In this document: positions 17,316 to 26,450 of the stretch, one piece after another
Layout of the letters: each line of letters begins with the position of its first letter
How positions within the stretch are numbered: position 1 is the stretch's first letter
Source of the DNA: Polyangia bacterium
GTDB taxonomy: Bacteria; Myxococcota_A; Polyangia; Nannocystales; Nannocystaceae
Assembly (NCBI GenBank): GCA_030429545.1
Contig: JAUIFF010000014.1
Location: 155,984-219,983, forward strand
Reading direction: 5' to 3'
Length of the DNA: 64,000 nucleotides
The notes under the pieces: generated by a model
The model's input: only the letters and a program-made list of their open reading frames with translations
Database searches by the model: none
Told to the model about the DNA's origin: nothing
Translations under genes and position numbers: made by a program

Positions 17316-19967
17316 CTACTGCCCTGACTTTGAGGTCTCCGGAATAGCATTCCGCTGGCGGGTCCACGACTCGTACTCTTGTAGTGCTACCTTTCCATAA
17401 CCAGTGCTCGCTTTCAACACAGGAAGTGCTGCATCCGCGAGAGTGCGACTCCGAGAGTCCTCGGGGTCTCGACGCGTGTAGGCCTGTGCCAAGTAAATCT
17501 GAGTCACTGCCAAGTATTCCTTGTCGACCTCAGTTTTTTCGCGGATCGCTAGGGCTCGCTCGAGGTAGTCGATGCCCTCGGCGTGCTTGCCTGTCCGAGT
17601 GAGGGCCCATCCGAGCCGAGTGTAGACCCGAGCGACCTGCGTGTGCTCGGTCCCTAGTGCAGCCTCCATGATCGCCAGTGATTGCTGATACATATTTATC
17701 GCCTCCGCAGGCTTTCCAGATTCATCCAGCGTGGTACCGATATTAAATATTCCGATTCCGACAACCGGATGCTCTTCGCCCAAGTGAAGCTTGTCTATCG
17801 AGAGCGCAGCTCGTAGTTCCTTAAGGCCCTCGTTGAGTGAACCATCATTGATAAGTGCTACGCCTAAATTGGCAGTAAACACAGCTAGGTCTGGGTGCCC
17901 GGGTCCAAAAGCCTCGATAAACATCGCTCGCCCGTGACGCAGTAATTCGATACCTTCCCGGGTCCTCCCCCGCTCCAGCGCCACGGAAGCTTGATTGCTC
18001 AGCAAGCGAGCGAGTGTTGGGTGACCCGGCCCGAGCAATTCTACGGTAAGCTGTCGCGCCTGCGAATAGACCCTATCTGCTTCTTCGAGGTGCCCGGCAC
18101 GCCGAGCAATCGCCCCGCGTGTCGTCGCCAATTGGACGTTAAGCTCCCCCTCGACACCTGATCGGGCAAGCATCATATCGGCGTGCTGTTGCCACGACTC
18201 CCCATCCTCGCGCCTATCGAGATCGAGCCCTAGTAATCCCGTGAGGCCAATTGCCGCTGCCGCTGCGAGCTGCTCATGGCCACTTGCTCCACTTAAAAAG
18301 AATGCTTCTTTGAGTTGCTCCTGGGCGTCGTTGTGTTCACCAGTACGTCGAGCGGCGCGACCATCGAGTAACAAAGCCTCGGCGTAGAGGCGGGAACCCT
18401 GCGGTAGTTTTGGTATGAGTCCAGCAAGTGCCTTTCGTACATATTGAAAGCGGCCGGTTGCTAAGGCCGCTCGAAGCCGCAAGAGTTCCTGCTCATACAC
18501 CTTATCCTTGCCATCAGCAGTTAGGTCGAGATGCAGGAGCCAGCGAGGGTCGCTACAACGGGAGGGCTTTGGTAGCTCCGCAACGACGCTGATCACCCGA
18601 TTTACGAGGTCTTTGTCGACAGTTTCGAATGCCTGTAGTAGCCCATCGAGTTGCCATATTTGCTGCTCCAAACACCTGGCTTGGAGGTCCACATCGACCG
18701 CAGTTTCACCCATACAGGCCTGTTGTTGCTCCTTTTCCCAACGTTGAGACCACGCTTCGATTCTTGCATCCGCGCGTGCCCAGGTAGCGTCCGCGTGGGG
18801 CGACCCACTCGCGACGAATGCGTGCGCGAGAGTGTCACGGATATCATCATTCCAACTATGATGGATCTGCTCTCCGGCTCCCTGACATGCATAATCGGTG
18901 AAGATCGGATATCCAAAAATAAGGGCACATAAAATTGCCGGTACGCAAAGGCTAGCAAGAACCCACCGGACCTTGCGACGGCGTTTTGCAGGGCTGTTAC
19001 GCAGTGCCTCGAGGTAGTCGGGCATCGTTTGCCACCGCTCATCTGGATCTGCGGCAAGGCCCTTTTCAAGGGTGCGCTTTAGCCAGGATGGCCCCCGACG
19101 ACCCGGCAACGCCTCGCGCTTTTGTGCATGTATGTTGTTCAGCAATTCGACAATCGTAGAGCCTACAAATGGCCGAACTCCATGGAGTGCCTCGTGTAGA
19201 GTCACGGAAAACGCAAATATATCTGCCCGAAAATCGATCTCCCCCCCGGCAAGTTGCTCGGGAGCCATATACGCTGGCGTCCCCAAAATCGTACCCGCCT
19301 GGGTGAGCTCTGTTTGAAACGCGCTACTAGCCGCTTGATCGTCTGTCGTTCCCAGCAAAGGCTGCTTCGCCCCACCCGAGGCAGAGGCCGCCAATCCAAA
19401 GTCGAGCACACGGACACGTCCATCGTCACCGACAAGAACATTTGCGGGTTTGAAATCGCGGTGCACAACACCGACACGATGAGCAGCGGCGAGTCCTTCC
19501 CCGGCCGCAAGTAGGGTTTCCACAACGGCATCGAAGTCAGCTGATTCACCGGAGTGGAAGGCCTCTATCCAGGCAGCAAGGGTTTGACCCTTGACCAACT
19601 CCATGGCGATATAGACTTCCGAGTTGTGCTCACCAACCTCGTAGATCTGAACAACATTGGGGTGAGACAGGCGAGCGAGGGCTTGAGCTTCGCGCATCAT
19701 TCTTGTTTGATGCTCGGTACTTTGTGTTCCCCCGTGCACAAGTTTTAAGGCAACCTGTCGCTCGAGCACTTCGTCAAAGGCGAGGTAAACGACTCCCATT
19801 CCACCAGCCCCGAGCTGCCGCAAGATCGCAAACCGCCCGATCTTCGTCGGCATCACCACACCGGAAGCGGAACTTGCCGAGGAGACCGACGTGCTCGATA
19901 ACGAAATGGTTTCCGCCTGCTGTGGGTCGACCGTCACTGCAAGCCCAATTTGCCGGTCGGAGGCCAT
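17316..19967 (-). CDS. Ser/Thr protein kinase with C-terminal TPR array
   Basis: An 883-residue membrane kinase. The N-terminal Hanks-type domain (about 45-320) has the glycine loop LGAGGMGVV, the ATP lysine in VALKLV, the catalytic loop HRDFKPANV, the metal motif DFGLA and the substrate segment GTPAYMAPEQ. All catalytic residues are present. A membrane helix (about 345-365) follows, then a ~500-residue extracytoplasmic part with Cys residues and about seven TPRs of the 42-residue kinesin-light-chain type (GPGHPTLARLLSNQA and similar). The start is uncertain: an in-frame GTG at 20048 would leave only 17 bp to the divergent regulator, so the ATG at 19967 is preferred. Confidence 0.9.
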   Translation of the reverse strand: MASDRQIGLAVTVDPQQAETISLSSTSVSSASSASGVVMPTKIGRFAILRQLGAGGMGVVYLAFDEVLERQVALKLVHGGTQSTEHQTRMMREAQALARLSHPNVVQIYEVGEHNSEVYIAMELVKGQTLAAWIEAFHSGESADFDAVVETLLAAGEGLAAAHRVGVVHRDFKPANVLVGDDGRVRVLDFGLAASASGGAKQPLLGTTDDQAASSAFQTELTQAGTILGTPAYMAPEQLAGGEIDFRADIFAFSVTLHEALHGVRPFVGSTIVELLNNIHAQKREALPGRRGPSWLKRTLEKGLAADPDERWQTMPDYLEALRNSPAKRRRKVRWVLASLCVPAILCALIFGYPIFTDYACQGAGEQIHHSWNDDIRDTLAHAFVASGSPHADATWARADARIEAWSQRWEKEQQQACMGETAVDVDLQARCLEQQIWQLDGLLQAFETVDKDLVNRVISVVAELPKPSRCSDPRWLLHLDLTADGKDKVYEQELLRLRAALATGRFQYVRKALAGLIPKLPQGSRLYAEALLLDGRAARRTGEHNDAQEQLKEAFFLSGASGHEQLAAAAAIGLTGLLGLDLDRREDGESWQQHADMMLARSGVEGELNVQLATTRGAIARRAGHLEEADRVYSQARQLTVELLGPGHPTLARLLSNQASVALERGRTREGIELLRHGRAMFIEAFGPGHPDLAVFTANLGVALINDGSLNEGLKELRAALSIDKLHLGEEHPVVGIGIFNIGTTLDESGKPAEAINMYQQSLAIMEAALGTEHTQVARVYTRLGWALTRTGKHAEGIDYLERALAIREKTEVDKEYLAVTQIYLAQAYTRRDPEDSRSRTLADAALPVLKASTGYGKVALQEYESWTRQRNAIPETSKSGQ

Positions 19968-20065
19968 CCCAGTGGTACTACCACCTCTCACCCACGTTCG
20001 GCTACCTCTGCGGGTTAAGTCCATCCCTTGCGACAGAATTTGATACACTGTCTGCTCTATTGTGT

Positions 20066-21511
20066 ATGTCTCCGACCGCTCCAGACGACTCGACGCTTGT
20101 CGAGCATAGGTCCTCCACTTGTGGGCACAATCGCCACAATTCTTCCCGGTTAACCTTGGTCCTCACTTGGTCTGACGAGGAGCCGGAGCGTGTTGGAGAG
20201 GTGGTTATCCTGCCCCGTGGCTCATGGTCGCTCGGGCGTGCTGTTAATACTTCCACCTCAGCCACTCCAGTTGTCCTCAACCAACTCCGCCCGACGACTG
20301 TGATCGAGACGGGGCCATTTCGAGCTCCGCGAGTTTCCCGCTATCAGCTCTTCTTTGACATTGACAGTCGCGGTGCGCGAGTTCGGTGCGGACACCGAGG
20401 AGAGATGTGGGTCAACGCCAATCAAGTCGAGTCTGCAAGCATTTCTCCGGGAGATCGAATCCGCGTTGCTGGGCGTTTTTCTCTGCTCGCTTGCGAGCGA
20501 CCAGCCTTCCAAAAAATGCCCGCAAACTTTCCGGAGTTCCGTTTTGGCGAGGCTGACTCCTTGGGGATTGTCGGAGAAAGCCCAGCAGCATGGAGCCTGC
20601 GCCGCGATATCTGCGATATCGCACGTCGAAGCGAACACGTTCTGCTCCACGGTCCGAGTGGTTCGGGAAAAGAACTGACAGCGCGCGCTCTTCATCAACT
20701 CTCCTCGCGCTCGAGCGAGCAAATGGTTGTACGTAGTGCGATCACAATCCCCGAGCTAACTGCCGACGCAGAACTCTTTGGAAACTTCCGAGATCACCCC
20801 AGTCAAGGGACTCCCGCCCGGCCAGGACTTATGGGTCAGGCAAACCACTCAAACTTGTTTCTTGATGAGGTCGGCGAACTCCCCCCTAGCATCCAGGCAC
20901 GCCTGCTTCGAGTCCTCGAAGATGGGGAATACCAACAACTGGGAGACTCCGCTCGACGCCACACGAACGCCCGAGTTTTTGCGGCGACGAACCTCCCTAT
21001 TACCAACCTAAGACCTGACTTCTGTGCCCGATTTCCCCTCCGTATAGAACTTCCAAGCCTCACCCGTCGACGCGAGGATATACCACTGATTGCGCGACAT
21101 CTCATGCGCCAATTCGCTGATGACAATCCCGATATCCGACAGCAGTTTTTTGCTGCCGACGAACCGCGCCTTAGCGAAGAGCTTATCGACTTTCTGGTAA
21201 GCCTGCCCTACCGAACGCACGTACGCGAAGTCGCTACAGTTTTATGGGAGTCGATCCGTCGGAGCACAGGCAAGAAACTCGAGGTTCCGTCACTTTTTGC
21301 TGTATATGCCAGCGGTCACGAGGAGCCTGCTCCTAAACAAGTCGCAAAGGATCGCCTGACCGGCCTCAGCCGCGAGCAGGTGATGACTATTTTGCAGCGC
21401 ACGGGCTGGGTTCGCGAAAAGGCCTGGCGCGAACTTGGACTTCGCAACCGTTACCAACTCCGTCGACTACTATCGAGACTAAACATACAGCCTCCCGCGA
21501 AAAATTCTTAG
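20066..21511 (+). CDS. FHA-domain protein with sigma-54-activator-type AAA+ domain lacking GAFTGA
   Basis: The 481-residue protein has an N-terminal FHA-like domain (about 30-145: SLGRAVN and ISPGDRIRVAGR), which in this family binds phosphothreonine. A central enhancer-binding-protein AAA+ domain (about 170-395) carries Walker A GPSGSGKE and Walker B LFLDEVGELP. A C-terminal Fis-type helix-turn-helix (about 435-475) follows. The GAFTGA loop that contacts sigma-54 is missing: ELFGNFRDHPSQGTPARPG stands where ELFGHxKGAFTGA is expected. It may therefore regulate without sigma-54. It is transcribed divergently from the Ser/Thr kinase, a likely phosphorylation partner. The open frame continues upstream, but only this ATG gives a protein-like N-terminus. 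Confidence 0.85.
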   Translation: MSPTAPDDSTLVEHRSSTCGHNRHNSSRLTLVLTWSDEEPERVGEVVILPRGSWSLGRAVNTSTSATPVVLNQLRPTTVIETGPFRAPRVSRYQLFFDIDSRGARVRCGHRGEMWVNANQVESASISPGDRIRVAGRFSLLACERPAFQKMPANFPEFRFGEADSLGIVGESPAAWSLRRDICDIARRSEHVLLHGPSGSGKELTARALHQLSSRSSEQMVVRSAITIPELTADAELFGNFRDHPSQGTPARPGLMGQANHSNLFLDEVGELPPSIQARLLRVLEDGEYQQLGDSARRHTNARVFAATNLPITNLRPDFCARFPLRIELPSLTRRREDIPLIARHLMRQFADDNPDIRQQFFAADEPRLSEELIDFLVSLPYRTHVREVATVLWESIRRSTGKKLEVPSLFAVYASGHEEPAPKQVAKDRLTGLSREQVMTILQRTGWVREKAWRELGLRNRYQLRRLLSRLNIQPPAKNS

Positions 21512-21800
21512 ATTCTGTATTGCGCAAGCAGTGTCACAAGCGTTGCCCGGAGAATGCGTGCACGCGTGGAGACAACGACCTTTGAGTCAGCCTTCGGCGT
21601 CGTGTTGCCGTGGATCTTCGCGCCTTCTGACCTCTACAAGAAACGGGCACTCCTTTGTAGGGGCAACCTCCCGAGTGGGCACCGAATGTTGGGTTCTGTG
21701 GCGTGGAGTCGTAGCAGAGCAGTTGCTCGACTCCCCTGAGAAGCACATCGACTTCGGATTGCTCTCCGGTTCTTGCTTGATACGATAGGTCAACCTCGAC

Positions 21801-21974
21801 TCAGTCGAGCACGAGCGATGGCGGTGGCATTTCGCCGGGGACGTCCCCGATACAGCACGTCGGGGATTCATCGCAGAAGCGTTCGTAGTTCTTCGTGAGG
21901 CAATGTCCGGTGTTTCCGAGTCCGAGCGGTCCGTGGGCGCCACCGCCCCAGCACTTGATGTCCCCGGTTGCCAT
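21801..21974 (-). pseudogene. RCC1-repeat fragment
   Basis: A 57-codon frame encodes MATGDIKCWGGGAHGPLGLG followed by a Cys-rich tail ending in a stop codon. The IKCWG...G.LGLG segment is the hallmark of RCC1-type beta-propeller repeats, common in secreted myxobacterial proteins. Only one repeat is present and nothing upstream continues it, so it is most likely the 3' remnant of a larger gene. Confidence 0.55.
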
Positions 21975-22357
21975 CTTTGCACTGCTGGTACGATCGACGA
22001 GGAGCGCTCAGTCGACCAGGAGTTTCTATCGCGCGGGTGTATAAGAATCCCAACGGACAGTATTGCCTACTTTTTGATGCTATCGAACTCTCCGACGCGA
22101 ACTTCGATTCGTTGGGTTGTTCGCCGACACAGGCGACCCGACAAAAGTTCGCCGACCAACTTCACTTGTTTACAAACCTGGGATTGATGGGAGGGCTTTC
22201 TGTGTTGGCGGGATGGATTTGCTGGACAGAACTTCCTCTCCCCGCAACATGGCGTGCTACGGTCGCTTTCATCGTCACTCTATCGACTTGGTGGAGCAGT
22301 TACCGGGTGATACCTCGACTCACAGGACCTGTTATCGAACACTTAACCCGGAGTTGA
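21968..22357 (+). CDS. Possible small membrane protein, N-terminus uncertain
   Basis: From about residue 20 onward this 129-codon frame looks protein-like: a polar start (ARVYKNPNGQYCLLFDAIEL), then two hydrophobic helices (GLMGGLSVLAGWICW and TVAFIVTLSTWWSSY) and a short C-terminal tail. The first 20 codons overlap the RCC1 fragment and look non-coding, so the true start may be downstream or lost. No family is recognised. The end is 56 nt before the metallophosphoesterase. Confidence 0.45.
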   Translation: MPSLHCWYDRRGALSRPGVSIARVYKNPNGQYCLLFDAIELSDANFDSLGCSPTQATRQKFADQLHLFTNLGLMGGLSVLAGWICWTELPLPATWRATVAFIVTLSTWWSSYRVIPRLTGPVIEHLTRS

Positions 22358-22413
22358 AGGGGCTGACAGCTCTGTTTGCCCACATGGTTCGGACCTGCCA
22401 TATTATAACGTAG

Positions 22414-23193
22414 ATGGATTTCCGTCTCCGCGCCTTCTCTGACCTCCACACGGAGTTCGCACCACTCCAACTGCCGCGAGTGGCAGCTGACCTCGTGGTA
22501 CTTGCGGGCGATATCGGCAAGGGAGTGCGGGGCGTCAAATGGGCTGCTGCTGCCTTTCCAAACACGCCTGTTGTCTATGTACCTGGCAATCACGAGTACT
22601 ACGGGGGTGCAGTCCCGCGAACGTTAGAAAAAATGCGTGCGGCCGCCGAAGGCACGAATGTGCAGGTCCTCGAGCGAAACGAGCTGTGTCTGCGGCAGGT
22701 TCGTATCCTTGCGACGACCCTCTGGACAGATTTCGCGCTGTTCGGTCCTGAGCAGGTATGGCTGTCGAGTGAAGTAGCTGCGGCGTCCATGAACGACTAC
22801 AAGAAGATCCGCACCAGCCCTCGCTTTAGTCGTCTCCGGCCCGCGGACACACGCCGAGAACACACGGTTGCCAGAGCCTGGTTGCGTGCACGCCTTGCTG
22901 AAGAGACAGACGCGAAGATGACGGTAGTGGTCACCCACCACGCCCCAAGCGCTCGCTCTCTCGCACCAAGATTCGCCGAGGACAAGCTCAGTGCGGCCTA
23001 TGCCAGTAATCTCGACAAGCTCGTTGAGACCTCGGGCGCCGACCTCTGGATTCACGGACATACCCACCACTGCGTCGACTACACCATCGGGGCAACACGC
23101 GTGTGGAGCAATCAGTACGGCTATCCCGATGATCCTGTCGCCGACTTCGATCCGGTCGGTTTGGTGGAACTCGGCGACGCACTCGGTTCCTGA
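22414..23193 (+). CDS. Calcineurin-like metallophosphoesterase
   Basis: The 259-residue protein has the complete metallophosphoesterase motif set for a two-metal centre: FSDLHTEF (D-x-H, about residue 10), LAGDIG (about 32), VPGNHEYY (about 56), VTHHAPS (about 173) and IHGHTHH (about 212). The family hydrolyses phosphomonoesters, diesters or nucleotides, and the substrate is not indicated. No signal peptide is present, so it should be cytoplasmic. It is intact while its neighbours on both sides are fragments. Confidence 0.88.
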   Translation: MDFRLRAFSDLHTEFAPLQLPRVAADLVVLAGDIGKGVRGVKWAAAAFPNTPVVYVPGNHEYYGGAVPRTLEKMRAAAEGTNVQVLERNELCLRQVRILATTLWTDFALFGPEQVWLSSEVAAASMNDYKKIRTSPRFSRLRPADTRREHTVARAWLRARLAEETDAKMTVVVTHHAPSARSLAPRFAEDKLSAAYASNLDKLVETSGADLWIHGHTHHCVDYTIGATRVWSNQYGYPDDPVADFDPVGLVELGDALGS

Positions 23194-23393
23194 CGATTCG
23201 CGTCCTGTTTCCGACCCACCGATAACGAACTTCAGCGAGACCACCGGCACCTGTTCGAAAACCTCGGGTTGATGGCGTCCCAGCATCGCAATGGGTTTGT
23301 TGGACCAATTCCCGGGGCCCTTACCCCGCCAACTGCCACGACCCCCAAGCCAAGCCACGATCCCCGCGGGATGCGCGTGAGTGACCTCCAAAG

Positions 23394-23429
23394 TTTTGGC
23401 ACAATTTTTGGCACGATTTTTGGCACAAT
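23394..23429 (+). repeat. 12-bp tandem repeat TTTTGGCACAAT (three copies)
   Basis: Three consecutive 12-bp units, TTTTGGCACAAT, TTTTGGCACGAT and TTTTGGCACAAT, lie about 60 bp before the point where the fibrinogen-like gene remnant begins. A fourth isolated TTTTGGCAC occurs at about 23468, close to the junction. Confidence 0.85.
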
Positions 23430-23487
23430 TTTCGTGATCGAGGTCAAATCCCCGAATACTCTCCAAATTTTGGCACTTGGGGCCTTA

Positions 23488-24413
23488 GACACCGATGCGT
23501 GCCTCAATACCTGCGTTGACGCCAGCTGTGGTGATGGTGCGGTGTGGGCGGATAACGAGGCATGTGACGATGGGAACCTTGATGACAGCGACGCCTGCAC
23601 GGTGTTGTGCTCTGCCCCGGCCTGCGACGACGGGATCGTTAGTGGCGATGAGTCCGACCTCGACTGCGGCGGCTCATGTACGCCCTGCGACCTCGCCCTC
23701 GCCTGCACGAGCAATGCCGACTGTGCGTCGCAGTTTTGTGTGAATGATGTATGTGCACTCCCCAAGAGCTGTGCCGAACTCAACGATATCACCCCGGGCC
23801 TCCAGTCCGGTGTTTATACAATCGATCCCGACGGCGAAGGTGGCAACAATCCGTTTGATGCCTACTGTGATATGGAAACCGATGGCGGCGGCTGGACACT
23901 TGTGATGCAAAACAACGCCGCCGTGACCCCCGGGCCCAATCCCTCCTACGAAGATGCTGTCAATGCCATTAACAAAACTGGGGAATTCGGAGCAGACTTG
24001 GCGCTGTTTGATCTGTTTTTGGCACTTAAACACTGGGAAATCCTGGGCGAAGACCTGCGCATCGAAGTCGGTACCGCCCAGGGGACATCACCCGGCAGGC
24101 GATTTACCCGTTTACCCTTGATGTCAACGACAGCTACGCCATTTACCTGTTGCAGGGCACCGTAACGATCGGTCCCAACGAGCCGGGGCTCAAGACCGAT
24201 CACGCAAATACCGGTTGGGGAATGACCACCCAGGACAACGACAACGATGTCTATCAAACGAACTGTGCCAACCTCTATCACTACGCTTGGTGGTATGGAG
24301 CATGTTGGAGCGGTAGCCTATGGGGCTCGCAGCTGGGCAACTACCAAAACCGGCCTTATTGGACAGGTTCGGGAAATGACTACCACAACTATGGTGCCAT
24401 TTGGCTGCGCTAA
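23488..24413 (+). pseudogene. 5'-truncated, frameshifted DUF4215/fibrinogen-like surface protein gene
   Basis: Coding similarity begins abruptly inside a DUF4215-type Cys repeat (DTDACLNTCVDASCGDG, then CDDGNLDDSDAC). A ..SDLDCGGSCTPC.. segment and a fibrinogen-C-like domain follow (SCAELNDITPGLQSGVYTIDP, YCDMETDGGGWTLVMQ). No start or signal peptide precedes it. Around 24085 the reading frame jumps: one frame reads ...GTAQGTSPG, while the continuation PGDITRQAIYPFTLDVN lies in the frame one base back. It then runs to the natural end YWTGSGNDYHNYGAIWLR at 24413. The shift is equivalent to one missing base in CCCAGGGG. It is either a decayed gene or a truncated gene with a sequencing indel. 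Confidence 0.75.
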
Positions 24414-24654
24414 CAGGGTTGTTTTAAATCGTCCGTGGAACCTGCAGCCGAGCAGGTGTGGCGAAACTGTGCCCGCCTGACTCAGTCAACACCTCGCTGC
24501 CACGGACGCGAGTCTAAATCAATCGAAACCGATCTTTTACGGGAGACATGTCGCTTCCCAGTAGTCGTGGGATACTTCGCCTGCTAACTGAGCCACTACC
24601 CCACAACTTGCCTGCGGGTCCATCAAGCCCGAGAAATGATCTCAGCTTGAAGTG

Positions 24655-25575
24655 TCAGTCGGCGATTGTCCGAATGTCGAGTCCGCCTTTTACACGCACG
24701 TAAGCGATGCATTCCCCCCCTACCTTGCACGAAAGTTCATGCTCCACCTCTCCGGGTAAGCGGGCATAACTACCCGGTTTTACGTACGCCTTCCGGTTTT
24801 CCCCTGGCTCGATGAAGCTTTGCTGACCCTGGATCACGACGGCTTGGAACGTTGAGTCGCCGCGAATCGTCGCCACGGATCCGGCTGGTAGCTTGATGAG
24901 GAACCCTCCTAGGTGTGGATCTTTCGGGTTGCCCCATAGGACAGCTACCTCAGCTCCCGACGTACTGGCCTGCTCCGATGCTTCACTCGCCACGGTCGAT
25001 GCGTCGACCCACACTATCTCCGCCGCATCCAGATTCTTGGATTTGTCGGCAGACTCAAACGCGTCCTCGACGGGGCCGACTAAATACGGACCCTCGTCGA
25101 TTTCGATGTATGCCAACGTGTCGCCCCGAGCCGCGGTGATATGCGTGCCTCCCTTGGGTTGCGACCAATACGAGCCTGGGGACATCCACTGCTGTGTGGC
25201 ATCCGGTGCGTCGTTGTGAACTAGGCCGCGGATCACAACCCCGCGGTAGGTCACGTTGTGGATGTGGGGTGGCGACTCAAATCCATCGACTGGGCGAAAC
25301 AGAAAACCTGTTGCCTCGGTTCCGGCCCGATCGCCCCAAAGCGTGGCCGCCAACGGACTGGCGGCACCTCGGGCGGGGTTGAGCTGGTCCCACTTGACCT
25401 CGGATACTGAAACAACTTCGACTTTTGCATGGGTACTTGGGGAAACAGTTTGGTGCCCGACATCGGGCGACGATGTTGCGCAGCCTGTGAGGAGATAGGT
25501 GAGAGCAAGGGCCGACAACTGCCCTGTCTGACGCATGTTGCTGTGATCTTTGAAGGTCATCGATGTGCGCATCAT
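24655..25575 (-). CDS. DUF4437-type bicupin lipoprotein
   Basis: A 306-residue lipoprotein (LTGC lipobox, Cys near residue 31) with two tandem cupin-like halves (about 70-180 and 195-300). The first has the His motif SPPHIHNVTYRGVVIRG, where conserved His could bind metal, and the second has FQAVVIQGQQSF ... PGEVEHELSC. The layout fits the DUF4437 family, whose role is unknown. The start is set by the junction TGAaATG with the preceding SDR gene: a GAGGA site lies inside that gene, and the SDR stop is one base before this ATG, so translation is probably coupled. Open frame upstream adds three codons. Confidence 0.82.
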   Translation of the reverse strand: MMRTSMTFKDHSNMRQTGQLSALALTYLLTGCATSSPDVGHQTVSPSTHAKVEVVSVSEVKWDQLNPARGAASPLAATLWGDRAGTEATGFLFRPVDGFESPPHIHNVTYRGVVIRGLVHNDAPDATQQWMSPGSYWSQPKGGTHITAARGDTLAYIEIDEGPYLVGPVEDAFESADKSKNLDAAEIVWVDASTVASEASEQASTSGAEVAVLWGNPKDPHLGGFLIKLPAGSVATIRGDSTFQAVVIQGQQSFIEPGENRKAYVKPGSYARLPGEVEHELSCKVGGECIAYVRVKGGLDIRTIAD

Positions 25576-25576
25576 T

Positions 25577-26380
25577 TCAACCATTCCTCGAGACGTATAT
25601 ACGGGCCTTTACCTCTTTCAGCGCCTGCATCACGGCCTCGTGGTGCTCCGGGTCGAGGGCTGCAGCATGTGGCGCGGAAAATCGCCCAACATCATTATCA
25701 AAGTACTTGCCGGAAGCCGTCGCGAACGAAGCGTCGAGCGCGATTTTGCACAGAATCTCGGCACCGATTGCGAGGTCTTTTCCGACGACTCCAAACCCGT
25801 CCTTGACCATTTTTGATGCCAACAGCGAGCCTGGGTTGACAGCAATGACCGCGGGTCCGCCGACTAGCTCACGTGCCAGCTCGCGCGTCCAGATTGTAAG
25901 CGCGAGTTTGCTTTGCGCGTATGCCTGCATGTCGGTCAATGTTTTCTCCCCGGCCATTGCTCGTACATCCACAGGGGCTTGGGCCGCCGACGACAGGTTG
26001 ATGACTCGGCCGGTTGTGGGGATGATCGGTAGCAGTCTTCGGGTCAGGACATAGGGGGCAAGGGTGTTGACGACAAAGCGCGCGTCGAGACCCTCGGGTG
26101 TTCGCGGGTGGTGTGTCCGAAGCACTCCGGCGTTGTTGATCAGGACGTCAATGTGCCGGTACTGCTCGACAATCATGGACGCCATCGCCTCAACTTCGGC
26201 AACGCGTGCAAAGTCGGCAGAAAAGCTGTCGACATTTTCACCGACCTCACGTGCCACGGTGGCTAGCTTGCCCGGGTTACGCCCGTGGAGTATGATGCTA
26301 TGACCACGTTCGGCCAGCCGCTTTGCTGTCAGTTTTCCGATGCCGTCTGTCGAGCCCGTGATGAGAATCGTTTTTGACAT
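25577..26380 (-). CDS. Short-chain dehydrogenase/reductase
   Basis: A 267-residue classical-fold SDR with the cofactor motif TGSTDGIG (about 8-15), NNAG (about 85), a catalytic Ser in INLSSAAQ (about 136) and YAQSK (about 159-163). All catalytic residues are present. Arg in HGRNPGKL after the second strand suggests NADP(H). The substrate is unknown. It sits between a quinone-reductase-like MDR gene 70 nt upstream and the DUF4437 cupin, overlapping the latter's ribosome binding site, so it is part of an operon. Confidence 0.9.
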   Translation of the reverse strand: MSKTILITGSTDGIGKLTAKRLAERGHSIILHGRNPGKLATVAREVGENVDSFSADFARVAEVEAMASMIVEQYRHIDVLINNAGVLRTHHPRTPEGLDARFVVNTLAPYVLTRRLLPIIPTTGRVINLSSAAQAPVDVRAMAGEKTLTDMQAYAQSKLALTIWTRELARELVGGPAVIAVNPGSLLASKMVKDGFGVVGKDLAIGAEILCKIALDASFATASGKYFDNDVGRFSAPHAAALDPEHHEAVMQALKEVKARIYVSRNG

Positions 26381-26450
26381 TGTTGAGCCTGCTTTCTCAA
26401 AGGAGAGATTCGTTGCCTATCAAGGCGCACTCGATGCTGTAGGTGGTGGC

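Noticed and set aside
20066..21511. Classical sigma-54 activator (NtrC-like)
   Set aside because: The GAFTGA loop is absent, so calling it a sigma-54 activator would overstate the evidence.
22624..23466. 280-codon minus-strand ORF opposite the metallophosphoesterase
   Set aside because: The opposite strand has all metallophosphoesterase motifs; this frame only reflects codon bias.
24085..24165. Programmed frameshift in the fibrinogen-like gene
   Set aside because: There is no slippery heptamer with a downstream structure that I can see, and the gene already lacks its 5' end, so decay or a sequencing indel is simpler.
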